A stretch of DNA of 54,007 nt from contig NAVB01000839.1 in assembly GCA_002179805.1 (NCBI GenBank), positions 1 to 54,007 on the forward strand, read 5' to 3'. This DNA comes from Acanthamoeba lenticulata (taxonomy: Eukaryota; Discosea; Longamoebia; Acanthamoebidae). Under the pieces are notes generated by a model. That model saw only the letters and a list, made by a program, of their open reading frames with translations. It searched no databases and was not told where the DNA came from. Position numbers and translations under genes: made by a program. Of this stretch, positions 21,689 to 32,205 are shown in pieces; position 1 is the first letter of the stretch; each line of letters begins with the position of its first letter.

Positions 21689-23180
21689 TCACGTAGTGGA
21701 TAGCCTGCAGCCCTCGGCCACTTGGCCGAATAGCGAGGCATGGAGGTCACCTCGGTACTGGGTCATGTTGGCCATATCGAGATAGATCACGTTGTCGTTG
21801 GTAAACTCCCTTTCGATCCCTGCCACCAGCCTGTTCTGGTGCGGGAAGAATTGCCAGGTGTGAGGCAGAGAACTGAGGTCCTGCGGCGCCGGCAGAGGAG
21901 CTGTGATGTCGCTGCAGTTGGCGTGGCCAACTGGCGTGTCTCTCCAGATGATGATGGCGTCTGGGTAGGCCTTGACCACCTAAGAGCGTTCCGCACTTGT
22001 GGCAGTAGATCTTTGTCCCTCTGGCTGTGTGCTCCGACGTTGACAATGACGAGGCCAGGGTCGATTCTTATACTTCGGTTGCCAGCCCACTCCACCGGAC
22101 GTGTAAGGTGACAAATGGTGAAGTTGTAGAAGAGAGGTTGGGTATAACGGGCAATAACGCCAAGCTCACCCGCCATCTTTTGCAGGCTTGAACGAAACTG
22201 GCTGGTCAGTGAGTCGCCAATAGCGAGTACATCGCGTCCATCGAGCAGTTGGCAGAACTCAGTCCTGTCAAAATCGTGGAAAGGGAAGCACGCGCACTCG
22301 CCCTCGTCGTAGGTCACCCAAGTGTTGTTGTCCATGTGGACCATGTCCATGATAGGCCCCATGTAGTAGCGGTGCCAAGTGCCAAGTGGCCCTGGGCCGC
22401 AAATGGACAAGCTTTCCTCTGTTGGCAAATATTATTTCGCGCTGGCTCACGCCCACTTAAAAGGGCCAAAGATGCCAGGTTTTACTAAAGAGGCGAAGCA
22501 GGCGGGCTCGCTCGGCTGCGCGGCGCAAAAATGCGGGCTTGCTTCGCTGCGGCGCATCCAAGAACGGCGTCTTCTTCGGACACTCACGGCGGCAGTGACC
22601 GTTCTTGCTGCACTTGGAACACGACCATTTCTTCTTCAACGCCCTCTTTTCATTCCCGTTCTCCATACTGTCCTCGCTATTGATGTTCAACTGTGAACCG
22701 TAAGGAGGAGTGAGCAAGACAGCTAAGCTAGAAGAGGAGCTAAAACGACAGTACCAAGTCCGCGCGAGGCAGTGCCGGCGTAAAGGGGCATTGCTTGTTG
22801 AAGTGGTCCTCACAACCGCACTTGGAACAGGATGGCTGGCTCTTCTTCCTGTAAGGGGAGGATTTCCTCTTCTTCCTGTCCTTATCCTCCAGGGCGTCCT
22901 CATGCACATGCATGGGGTCCTGCCTCTTCCTCTTCTGCTGTGAACCGTAAGGAGGAGCAGATTTCCTCTTCTTCCTGTCCTTCTCCTCCAAGGCGTCCTC
23001 GTACGCCCACTGCATGGGGTCCTGCCTCTTCCTCTTCTGCTGTGAACCGTGAGGAGGAGTAGCAAGACAGCTTCGCCAGAGGAGGAGCAAAGAGCAAGGT
23101 ACCGAGTGCGCTTCGCCGGGGGAAGCCTCCTCAGGCGGCAGCAGAACCTTTGTTGTCGGTGTAGGTGTAGTAGACATCAT
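21689..23180 (-). CDS. Zinc-knuckle protein spliced to an SGNH/PC-esterase-like domain
   Basis: The N-terminal part starts at ATG 23180 (MMSTTPTPTTKVLLPPEE). It carries a duplicated basic segment (QKRKRQDPM ... KDRKKRKS) and two CCHC knuckles with spacing CX2CX4HX4C: CSKCGCEDHFNKQC and CSKCSKNGHCRREC. A donor in LFS (TTTA|GTAAAA) and an acceptor near 22421 join it in frame to ESLSICGPGPLGTWHRYY. That begins a GDSL/SGNH domain with DVLAIGDSLTSQF (Ser), VNVGAH (Asn) and the Asp/His block GDLHASLFG near the end. The SGNH part has no ATG before its conserved core apart from internal Met, and no signal peptide. It may be one gene or two adjacent genes; if unspliced, the knuckle ORF stops at 22457. 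A frame break lies at 21980-21996. Zinc knuckles bind nucleic acid; PC-esterases act on acyl groups, so the pairing is odd. Confidence 0.65.
22861..23060 (-). repeat. Two tandem copies (about 99 and 101 bp) inside the zinc-knuckle gene
   Basis: Copy A (22861-22959) and copy B (22960-23060) are near-identical and encode the repeated QKRKRQDPM...KDRKKRKS segment. Each copy ends (on the plus strand) in the splice-acceptor element CTGTGAACCGTRAGGAGGAG. A third copy of that element lies at 22691-22710 at the next intron's 3' end. Confidence 0.85.
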
Positions 23181-24046
23181 GTACAGGTGTGGGGGTGGCT
23201 TCTGGAATGAACGGTGGCTTTCTTCTCCTTTTATGCCCTAGTTCTGGCGCGAAAGGAAAGCACAAACGACCAACGGTCAAGCAGCAACTGACCGTTTATG
23301 AAAGTTGCAATGCATTCGGAGTTCGTAAATTGTCGGGTCGTCTGTAACCAGCAATCGCCACGCGCTCAAGTTGAGAACGCGATCTGTAGCACGCAGTAAC
23401 GCTAAGAATGCAAAGAACGTACGTTTGTTTCAAAAACCGGTGGTCCCTCGTTGGGGCTGGCTTGTTCGGAAGAGGAACTTGCCTCTCTTCTCTTCTGCTT
23501 TGTTTCATTCAGCTGATTGACGGTGTATCCAAGCTCGCCGCCCTCCCCAATGGTCTCCTCGTCTACAGCAAGCACTTGGAGCTAGCTCCTCATCCGACGC
23601 GGCGGCGAAGGGAATGTGGAAACAACGAACGACTTCCTCTTGTCAAAAACAAGACCCAACCAATGTTGTCAACAAGGGCGAAAGAGAAAGAGTATGTGCA
23701 AATGTTTGGTGGTTTTATGATGAGAACGTAGAGACAAGAGAGAAAGGAAAGGCTCGGGGACAAGTCGCGCGAAGCGTAGCATAGCTTGGCTTGGGGCTCT
23801 CGGGTGTGACAGTGACGGAAGAAGAGGAGAAGGGCCGTGAAATGGCATGTAGAAGTGGCAGAGGAAGCCACCGCTGGCAGGGTGGATGTGTAGTACGCTT
23901 CGGGCACGATCGTTGCGGCGGAGACCTCGGGTTGTGGTGGAAGACGAGGAGTAGAGAGCAGAAAGAAGAAGAAGAAGGTGACGCAGAGAGAGGAAGCTCA
24001 ACAGGAAGAAAAGAGGGAGATTGAAGGAACGAGGAGAAGAAGCTGC
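23181..24046. other. Intergenic region, zinc-knuckle / SET gene
   Basis: About 870 bp. It holds the promoter of the zinc-knuckle gene, including the E2F-type site at 23242-23253, and the 3' flank of the SET gene. A weak two-exon ORF on the plus strand is possible (ATG 23311, GTAAAT donor, CAG acceptor near 23512, then LIDGVSKLAALPNGLLVYS); it has too little support to call a gene and may be a relic exon. Confidence 0.4.
23242..23253 (-). promoter_or_regulatory. E2F-type site upstream of the zinc-knuckle gene
   Basis: TTTCGCGCCAGA on the minus strand matches the TTTSSCGC core and lies 62 bp before ATG 23180. The spacing is like that of the sites before NDC80 and the RMI1/TDRD3-like gene. Single 8-mer cores also occur by chance in this window, so the support is mainly positional. 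Confidence 0.4.
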
Positions 24047-24672
24047 TCAGTTGACGAGGGAGACGTGGCAGGCGCGGTCGGCAGAGGGCTCCTCGGACTT
24101 GGCCTTGTTGCTGAGGTCCATAAGGCTCTGGAGGCGACGGCGTCGCATCTCCTCTCGCTCGGCCAGCTTGCGCTTAAGCTCTGGCCAGTCCTTCTTGCGG
24201 AGGATGAAGCCGATGCAGTTGGGGGCGCCGCAGTTGCAGCGCCAGTTCTTCTCCATGTCCCGGAGGCCGCTGAGCCGGTAGCCGTAGTTGTAGCTGAGCT
24301 CCTCGCCGCGCCGAATGTCGCGCTTGGCCACGACCCAGATGTGGCCGTCGATCTTCTTGATGTGGCAATTGCCTTCGCACGAGTGGTTGATGCGGCCTGC
24401 TCGGTTCTCGGGGACAGAGCCGTCAATGCTCCACTTCTCGTCGAGGTTGAACACGTAGCGGCCTTGCTCCTTGGTGAGCACTTGGAAAATGGTGGCTCGC
24501 TCCATCTTGCGTCCGATGTACTCGATCACGAAGCTTCCCTTGGGCAGGTCGCGCGTCGTGAAGACGCCGTAGCCGTGGATGCCCGAGAGTCGGACCTCGA
24601 CGCAGCCCGGGTCGTAGTATCGCATGATCTCGTCATGCGTGGGCGTGGCGACTGTGTAGTGATCGCCCATGA
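24047..24672 (-). CDS. SET/post-SET lysine methyltransferase-like protein
   Basis: Predicted S-adenosylmethionine-dependent protein lysine methyltransferase. From ATG 24672 (MGDHYTVATPTHDEIM) it runs 208 residues without an intron. SET motifs are complete: GIHGYGVFTTRDL, RINHSCEGNCH (the NHSC cofactor/knot motif), and EELSYNYGY. A post-SET zinc cluster follows (CNCGAPNCIGF), as in H3K4-type SET1/MLL enzymes. The tail is a short basic coiled coil. The frame stays open upstream to 25036 with coding-like Ser-rich sequence (FLKSLFDSKRNAKTSGGG, STSPARRAG) but has no ATG there, so the real start may lie in a spliced upstream exon. The histone target is not shown by the sequence. Confidence 0.82.
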
Positions 24673-25036
24673 CGTGATTCCCCGCCCGTCGCGCGGGACT
24701 GGTGCTGACGGCTGACGACGACGAGTAGTCGCCGCCGACGGAAACCGACGCACGTCGAGAACTCGAGTGGCTTCCCTCGTCGACTCCTCCGCCGCTGGTC
24801 TTGGCGTTTCGTTTGCTGTCGAACAGCGACTTGAGGAACGACGGGAGGGGAAGATAGCTCTGCACGTTGGAGGACTCCGTGGTGACTGTGAGGGGACGCC
24901 CTGGGGAAGAGGGACGTGAAAGTGGTTCTCGTGTGTTGTTGGGGGTGGTGAAGTTGAAAAGAGAGAGAAAAAGGAGAGTGAAGTGTGTGGCGTTGACGAA
25001 GTGGGCGATGGATGAAGTGAAGTGGGTGTGAGCAAC

Positions 25037-25991
25037 TCAGCGCGAGTAGAGAACAGAGAGGAATTGAAACAAGAGGTCTCCTTCAAACCTCACACTGCTG
25101 GCGAGCAGGGGCTCGGGGGTCACGCAGAGAGAGAGAAAGGAATAGGGAAGAAGAAGAAGGCAGTCGTCGTTCGAGTGGTTTGTGGTTGAGTGGAAATGGG
25201 CTCTGGCGGTGGCCTTTTTACTTCAGCGCGAGCCTCCTTGGCCGGCTTCTCCGCTATCTTCGCGATCTTGAATTCTATTGGAGGAACTCGCTCCTGATCC
25301 GGGCGAAAATTCGGAGGTCATGCACGCCAAAAGCCGCTGAGTCCTGTCCCTGACGCCCCTGCCGGACCGGCCACCACCCCGAGATGTCGCCCAAACCGCT
25401 CCGCCTGCTTGATCCCCTTCGACGAAGGCTTTCGTCGTTGCACGCCTTGCGGTCGGTTGCTTGGCTTCCCGACCTAGAGTTCGTGTGGTTTCGGCCATCC
25501 TCTGGCACCCTCTTCACGGAATCAAACTCTCCCTTGGATAAAGGCCACCAACTGGCTTCAAGTTGACGTGTTGCTCCTGACCCCTTCGCGCCCGCCTCCC
25601 TTGAAAACAGGCGGGAGCGCGCAGCTGGCTTTCACTGCTCCGCGTGGCCGCCACGGCTCGTGTTGTAGCCGTGCACCTGATCTGTGGTGTTGGTCTATGA
25701 TGGCGGTGGATCACAGAACCAATCCTGTGGATTCTGCATTTTCAGTCCATCATCGTGATGATGTAAGGAGGTGAGACGTCATGCTTGAGGTTGTGTTCAA
25801 ACAGGCCAAGAAACAGCAGAAAGGCGGCCTGGAGGCCGGTAAGACAGAGTGTGCCTCTATGGTTGGCTGCTGTACATTAAAACAATTAAAAACTTGAAGC
25901 TATTAAAGGCTTCCATAGAAGTGTAGTGGCCGCTAAAGTTGAAGAAGATGAAGAAGTGAAGTCGAGAGAGGCTGGAAAGAAAGTGACCGGG
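25037..25991. other. Intergenic region between SET and NDC80 genes
   Basis: About 950 bp between two minus-strand genes. It must contain the SET promoter and perhaps its first exon. Open frames at 25223-25566 on both strands resemble no family I know. A short piece at 25782-25838 (MLEVVFKQAKKQQKGG, followed by a GTAAGA donor) could be an orphan exon. There is no RNA gene. Confidence 0.4.
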
Positions 25992-28354
25992 TCAGAGCTT
26001 CTCGCAGGCGGCCAACTCGTCGTCGAGCCTCTGATTGAGGGCAGCCAGTGCGTCGCTGATGTTGCTCTTGTGCTCCATCAGCGCGCCGAGGGTCTCCGTG
26101 ATGAACTGGACCATGGCCTCCCGCTCTCGCCCGCAGGTCCTCTCGTGCTCCTCGACCGCCTCGCCGGCGCCAACAACGGCCCTCTCGCTCTGCACCAACA
26201 TGGTGGCCATGTCGGCCCGCACCTTCTTGGCCTCGTGCCTGAGCACCTCCACCTCGGCCTGGCTTCGCTTGGCGGCTTCAACCATGGCGTGCTTGTTGGT
26301 GCGATATGTCTTGACGGCCTGCTGGAGCGTGGCCTCGATGGCGTTGACGCTCTCGCGCTGCTCGTCGACGCGCTCGCACACGGCCTCGAGCTCCATGTGG
26401 GTGTCCACAAAGCGGTCGTGCAGGGCCCGAGTCTTGCCCACCAGGTGCTCCTTGAGCCTGAGCAGACCGGGCTTGATGTCCTGCTTGATGGAGCAGTTGA
26501 GCATCCGGTCGGCCGTCGATGCGTGTGGCGCAAACGTGATGAACTTGAAGTTGTCGCCGATGATCTCTTTCGGGTACTTGGCCGACGCGCCGACCAAGCG
26601 CAAGCTGGTGGCCGTGGCGTTGAACGTGCTGATCGCTCGGTCCAGGCTGTCCGACGCCTTCTGCACCTCCACTTCGCTGGAATGGTAGGCTCACGTAAGC
26701 AAATAATTCAAAATAAATAAATTAAAAGTTAATAAATATAAAAAGTGAGGGCTGCAGCCGAGTACCGGGTCCAGACGTCCTTCTGGACGGCATCGCGCTG
26801 CTCACAGAGGAGCTGGAGCGACTGCTCGAGCGTCTGTGCGGCCGACATCATACGCTCCACGTCGGCCGGCGTGATTTCCTGCGCGTCGATGATGGACTGC
26901 AGTTCCTGGTTCTCTCGAGTCCGCTGTTCAATTTCGCGGTCTGGATGGAAGCAGCCACAACAAACATGAATGAGGTACGGAGTTGCAGGAATCGTGGACA
27001 TGTGCAAGGGGTGCCTCGTACGCTCGGCCTCGATGTTGGCGTTCATCTCTGCAATCGCGGCCACGACAGCATCCTTCTGGTCTTGCATAGTGGCGGCAAA
27101 CTTCTTGAATTTGCTGATGTCGCTCAAGAAATCTTCTTTCTTGCGCGTCAGCGCGTCCACGCGTGACTGCCTCACCCGAACCCAACCCGAAACACGCCGA
27201 ACGCTGCATTAGAACCACAACAAACGGGCACCACACAAGAGGATCCCGTACGGGAGCGCTCTCGATTTGTTCGATCTCCCTGGTGAGAGCCTCGATCGAG
27301 TTGTGCAGGTTCTCCACGCTCGAGACGGCCATCTCACGCCTCGACTCTGTGACGCGAAGCGGACCGGTAAGTTAGCCAGCTCGAGTTGCGTGGACGGTCG
27401 TCATCGAGTTTAAGCCGGGCAGCGGCGTTGGGCGGGAGGACGATAGACGCACCGTAGAAGCTGATGAGGTCGCCGTTGAGGCGGTCGTATTCTTCGTCGT
27501 CGCCGTTCAACCAAGCACCGTAGATCTGAGTGATGAAGGTGCAAGTCCATTTGTCCCTGTCCTCTTCCTCGGCGCTCGCTAGAAGCGCGAATGTTAAACA
27601 TCGGCTGACCACAAGGGGAATGTTCGCAGCTAAGTACCAAAGTCATCATCCTGGCGGCCTACAGCATCGCTGTACTCCAGCAGCTCCGCCATCCACAGCA
27701 GAGCGCCCATCAGCGAAGGCCAGACGTGGGGTGCTCCCGGTGTGATGAGTGAGTTCTGCGCGGTGCCGTTGCCAGTTAGTGGACGGTCGGCATCAAAGAA
27801 TTTTAAGCTTCGAGTACCTTGGTGAGCTTGAACGGGTAGTTGAGACTCGTAAGCAAGGAGATAATCTCATCTTCAGGTTTCGTGCTGAATTTGTAGGATG
27901 GATCGAATCGCTGGTACATAAATTGGAACATCTGGAAGAATTCCTTGTTCGACGGCGACACTAGGGTCTTAGGGCCCAAGGCATAGGGATAGCCCGACTC
28001 GGAGAAGTACTTCATCAGTCGCTTCTGACAAATCACGACGAAGCCCTTGTCCTTCCAGTCGCGCGGATCCTTCTTCGGACCGCCCATGGCCATCGATGCG
28101 TTGAGGCGGCGAATGCCGCTCTGGTTCAGCGAGGGGCGGCTGGAAGGAAGAAGGGAGCCTCGAGGAGTCTGGATTGAGGGACGAGGGCCTAGAGAGGGAC
28201 GCGGAAGCCCACTCAAAGTGGCACGCGGATTGGGTTTTAGATCGACGCGATCGATAGCGCCCTCACTCGGCTTTGTCCGCGCGGGCGGCCCAAGCATGGA
28301 CGGCCGCCCTTGAAGATTAGTAATATTCGCCAACGTTCCACGACGACTGCTCAT
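25992..28354 (-). CDS. NDC80: Kinetochore protein NDC80/HEC1
   Basis: Microtubule-binding subunit of the outer-kinetochore NDC80 complex. The N-terminal tail is basic and Ser/Pro-rich (MSSRRGTLANITNLQG; LSGLPRPSLGPRPS), as expected of an Aurora-regulated tail. A calponin-homology head follows: DPRDWKDKGFVVICQKRL, FFQMFQFMYQRFDPSYKF, ISLLTSLNYPFKLTK, and then GAPHVWPSLMGALLWMAEL, the family's APHTWP signature. The rest is long coiled coil over several exons (SVENLHNSIEALTREIEQI; EIEQRTRENQELQSIIDAQ) to the stop at 25992. Introns lie near 27810-27740, 27640-27590, 27400-27340, 27250-27170, 27020-26940 and 26750-26680. An in-frame ATG at 28456 would add 34 residues, but an E2F-type site at 28418-28431 lies inside that stretch, so I prefer ATG 28354. 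Confidence 0.93.
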
Positions 28355-28417
28355 CGTTGCACTCTCCTTCTGCTTGTTCGAAAGGAAGCGATCTCGTCCA
28401 GCTTTGCCAACGCCCTG

Positions 28418-28431
28418 TTTTCCCGCCAAAA
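28418..28431. promoter_or_regulatory. Extended E2F/DP site upstream of NDC80
   Basis: TTTTCCCGCCAAAA is a full 14-bp E2F/DP consensus, 64 bp before the preferred NDC80 start. A match of this length is not expected by chance in 54 kb. It suggests G1/S- or G2/M-phase control of this kinetochore gene, and could also serve the divergent CHO2 gene. Confidence 0.6.
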
Positions 28432-28609
28432 GCGCAACCGCCGCCTGGAGCGACATGAGAAATTGAAGGGAAAGTTGACAGAAACTGGCGAGGCCACGTC
28501 AGCTTTGAGAAGAGCGACCCGCGGGTCTGCCGCCGTGTTGTTAGTTCCTTCTGCCGTCGTCAGCCTCACAGGCCGTGTGATTCGTGCTGCGGGTTGTCGA
28601 CTCACGAGC

Positions 28610-31600
28610 ATGAACAGCGAGGAGGGCCACGTCAGTGACCTGGCATCTCCGCCTGAAACGGCGATTGAAGCCTCCATGCAAGAAGCTGAAGAGGAATTAA
28701 CGAAGGAAATGAACGAAGAGGCGAAGGTGCCGGAACCCCAGCTTGCGGGAAACGATGACGCGACTGGAATGCAGGCTCAAAATGAGAAGGAAGCGCACGG
28801 AGACGAAGGCGAAAATGAAGAAAAGATCGGGCAAGAAGAGGAAATGGCGCAGACAACCGCTCAGAGTGTAGGTGATGCGGAAGCTGAGGCCACCCTTCGC
28901 CAACGCAAGGCCGATGGAAGCGCTACTGCCACTACGCCAGAGGAAGAGACCGCCAAATCCGAATCCGATCGCAGGAGCTCGCAGTTGGCCAGCGGCGGAT
29001 ACATGGGCGTGACAACCGAGGGTGAACGTACGTCAAATCGCTTTCTTGGTTGCAATACATCTGCACCCATGCCTCTCCGTTTATTGACCTGAATTTATCG
29101 TGCACACAGGGTTTGTGGTGCCCAAGACGCCCAACCCGTTTGAGGCGCGATTCTTCCAGCTCTGTGTGACTAGCTTCCTTAAGTGGGTCGCCGCAGGCAC
29201 TTGCTTGATCCTGCTCTTCATGCCACTGCCCAAGTGGGTACGCAAATCGCGATTTTCTCAATTTTTGCATTTTTTTTTTCGCGTTAGATTTTCTGGTGTT
29301 GATCACAACACGACGTTGGTTGGCTTCGACAACAGTTCTACATCGCGTTCTTTGTGTTTTGGCGTCTGGCCTACGACGCCGGGTTGGGCTACTTGCTCTA
29401 CAAGCAGTCCACTTCGGGACTCTTTACCAAGTGGTGGTCCAGCATGACCCACCCCGATGCCACCTTCTACGGCATCCTCCGGCGCCTCGTCTCGTCTGAC
29501 ATGGGCCCCGACTACGACTACAAGGTACCTTGCAACACCACCCGCCGCGGAAATTTCCGACTAATTAATTTCTTTTAACATTTTAAAATCATTTTTGAAT
29601 AATGGTTTATTGAAATACTTATTAATTCTATACTTTATGTTTGCGGGGCAGCAATGTCCGCCGGGATTCAACGCTTGGCTGGCCTGGCGACTGCTGGTGG
29701 ACCTCGTGTTGGCGATGGACTTGGCCTCCTACATTCTCCTGTGCCTCGTCTTTGCTGACTGGCCCTGGCAGATCGAGCTCGACGGCCTCGTCCTCCTTTC
29801 CTACATCGTGCGTCCCTCCATTCTTCATTTTCGTTTCGTTTTCGTTTTTTTTTAGAAAATAATTATTAAATGGTTTTTGTCTGCAGTTTGGCGCGGTGTT
29901 GATCGGATTCAGCGTGTGGGCCAAGGTTGATGCCTACCGTGTTGTTGAGGACTACGCCTGGTGTACGTCCCGTCTTTTTGTCATCTTTTTTCATTCCATT
30001 CGATGATTCAACTCACCCGCGCTCATCCCTTCAGACTGGGGTGACTTCTTCTTCATGATGGAGCGCTCCCTCACCTTCAACCGCGTCTTCTCCATCTTCC
30101 CGCACCCCATGTACACGCTCGGGTTCGTCTTCCTCCTCTCCTTTCTCTGTTTCTCTGTTTTCCCAACAACAAAATCGTAACAAAAACGACCACAACAACC
30201 GACAGGTACCTGTTCATGTACGGCGCGTCGCTGATCGGGCAGTCGTACACGATCCTGTACGTGTCGCTGTTCGCGCACATCTGCCAGCTGTTCTTCCTCA
30301 ACCTGGTCGAGACGCCGCACATCAAGAAGATCTACCCGGACATGGTGGAGGACCCCGACCCCGACACGCAGATCGTCCTCTACGGCGCCAAGACGGGCTA
30401 CTTCCGCAAGGACCTCATCGTCTTCTACAACTTCAACCCCCTTCGGTCGTCCGATCTTTTCATGCTCCTCATCCTCTTCTACAGCGTTATCACCGTCTTC
30501 ATGGACCTCCACCTGGTCTTTTACGTCATGTGCGCCTCCACTGAACCTTTTTTCTGATTTTTTGTTTTATTATTAGTTTTATTTTTTAAAATTATTTTTA
30601 TTGATTTATTTTGATTGGCATTTGCTCGCACATTTGCGGGCGCGCAGCCAAGCGGTCGTGTGGCGGTGCATCCACTCGTTCGGGCTGGGCTACATCCTCT
30701 ACCGCCAGTCGTTCGACAAGGGCTGGATCGCAACCTACTTCGAGAAGGGCTACACCAAGCGCCAGGCCTTCCGCAACTGGAAAAAGTGCGTGCGTGCGTG
30801 CGCGCATGTGTGTCGTGTGGTCCATGCGTGCGCGTGGGTGTGCATGTGGCTGACGGCCAAGGACACGGACGACATGGCAGGCTGTTCAATTTGTCGCTGA
30901 CGATGACGTGGGTGAGCTTCTTCTGCTGCGCCTACAAGCTGTCGTCCATCCCCGACCACGTCTTTGACCTCCGCACCAACAACTTTTACTGGATGCAGAC
31001 CACCCTCGGCATCGTGCGTGCCACTTTCCTCCCTCCTCGCCCGCTTGTGTTGTGCCCCGTGACGACGCTGACGATGACGATGATGATGATGATGACGACG
31101 ATGATGCAGGTGCTGATCCTGATCAACCTGTGGAGCTCGGTGTCGACGTTCGAGGTGCTGGGCGAGTTCGGGTGGTTCTACGGCGACTTCTTCATCGACG
31201 AGGTGCCCTCCAAGCTCTACTACACGGGCATCTACCGATTCATCAACAACCCGGAGGTCGTCACGGGCTTTGCCGGCTACTACGGCGGTACCGCCTTCCT
31301 CCTCTCGACCGTCGATGATGATGGTCAATGGTTGTTATCATCACGCCTTACATTCCTGCGATTCTGTGTGTCGTGATGGCGGTGGTGATCCTCAGCGGCG
31401 ATGATCGCCAACAGCGGGAGCGTGTTTGCGCTGGCCCTGTTTTCCCACTTGTGCAACTGGCTCTTCATCGCCAAGGTCGAGAGGTACGTACCATGCTCAG
31501 GCTTCCTGCCCGTGCGTCATCATCACCAACAACGTGAACAACGCCAACAACACCACCACGGCAGGCCGCACATGAGCAAGCTCTATGGTGAGAAGGTCCG

Positions 31601-31811
31601 GCCGCGCTCGGGCGCCACGCAGGCCATCCAGTCGATCGTGAAGGAGACCATCGAGCAGAGCCCCGTCCTGTCGTCGCGCGTGAAGGAGCTCGAGAGCAAG
31701 GTCAAGACCGAGATCGACAGCTTTAAGAAGCGCACGACCGAGACCAAGAAGCTGCTGTTGGACAAGATGGAAGAGGCCAAGCAGCAGTTCAACCTCAAGA
31801 AATCCAACTAA
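28610..31811 (+). CDS. CHO2: Phosphatidylethanolamine N-methyltransferase, CHO2 type
   Basis: Catalyses the first SAM-dependent methylation of phosphatidylethanolamine on the way to phosphatidylcholine; an integral membrane enzyme, in the endoplasmic reticulum in yeast. The acidic N-terminal extension of about 140 residues ([17 protein letters not shown]...) is low-complexity and not part of the family core. About ten exons then give two related membrane domains. The first has [38 protein letters not shown] and [15 protein letters not shown]...YGASLIG. The second has [27 protein letters not shown] and [20 protein letters not shown]. Each ends in the Cho2/Opi3-type P-Y/PE SAM-binding pattern. 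A C-terminal Lys/Glu coiled coil ends at 31811. It diverges from NDC80, with about 255 bp between the starts. Introns are 60-150 nt. Confidence 0.92.
31064..31108. repeat. Intronic (GAT)n triplet run in CHO2
   Basis: GATGAC/GATGAT triplets occupy the 3' part of a CHO2 intron just before the GCAG acceptor. It is a simple-sequence tract that happens to stay open in frame. Confidence 0.7.
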
Positions 31812-32205
31812 GCCATCCTCATCCTCAACGCGGCGGTGGGCAGCAGCAGCGTTGCGATTGATCCGTTGCTGGACCTGCCTCCTCCACCGCTCCTTCTCTT
31901 TCTCTCTCTTTTTGTGATGATGTTGTTGTTGTAGGTGCTGTATTCCTCGTGTACATACGCGTTTTTGGCTCCGGTCTCTTCCTCTTTTATTATCTCTCTA
32001 TGTATGCTGCTGCTGTGGAATATATACATCTATTTCTCATCCATCGACTCATAAATGTGAATTAATTCGCATTTAATTCTTCACACTTTTATCGCTTTTA
32101 TTCTGCTTCTTCGTTCGCTGAAGCACATACCACAAAGGCGAGAGCAAGGTCCTATGAGAGCAGTGTCCTTCTTAACTTCGTCAGCAGGAGGCAGAGCAAG
32201 CACAC
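31812..32205. other. 3' flank of CHO2 and upstream region of the small conserved gene
   Basis: About 390 bp with an AT-rich part (31990-32100). No ORF or RNA gene is supported. Confidence 0.5.

Noticed and set aside
23311..23731. Possible two-exon small gene (LIDGVSKLAALPNGLLVYS)
   Set aside because: The first exon would be only five codons, and no homology or regulatory signal supports it; kept only as a possible relic.
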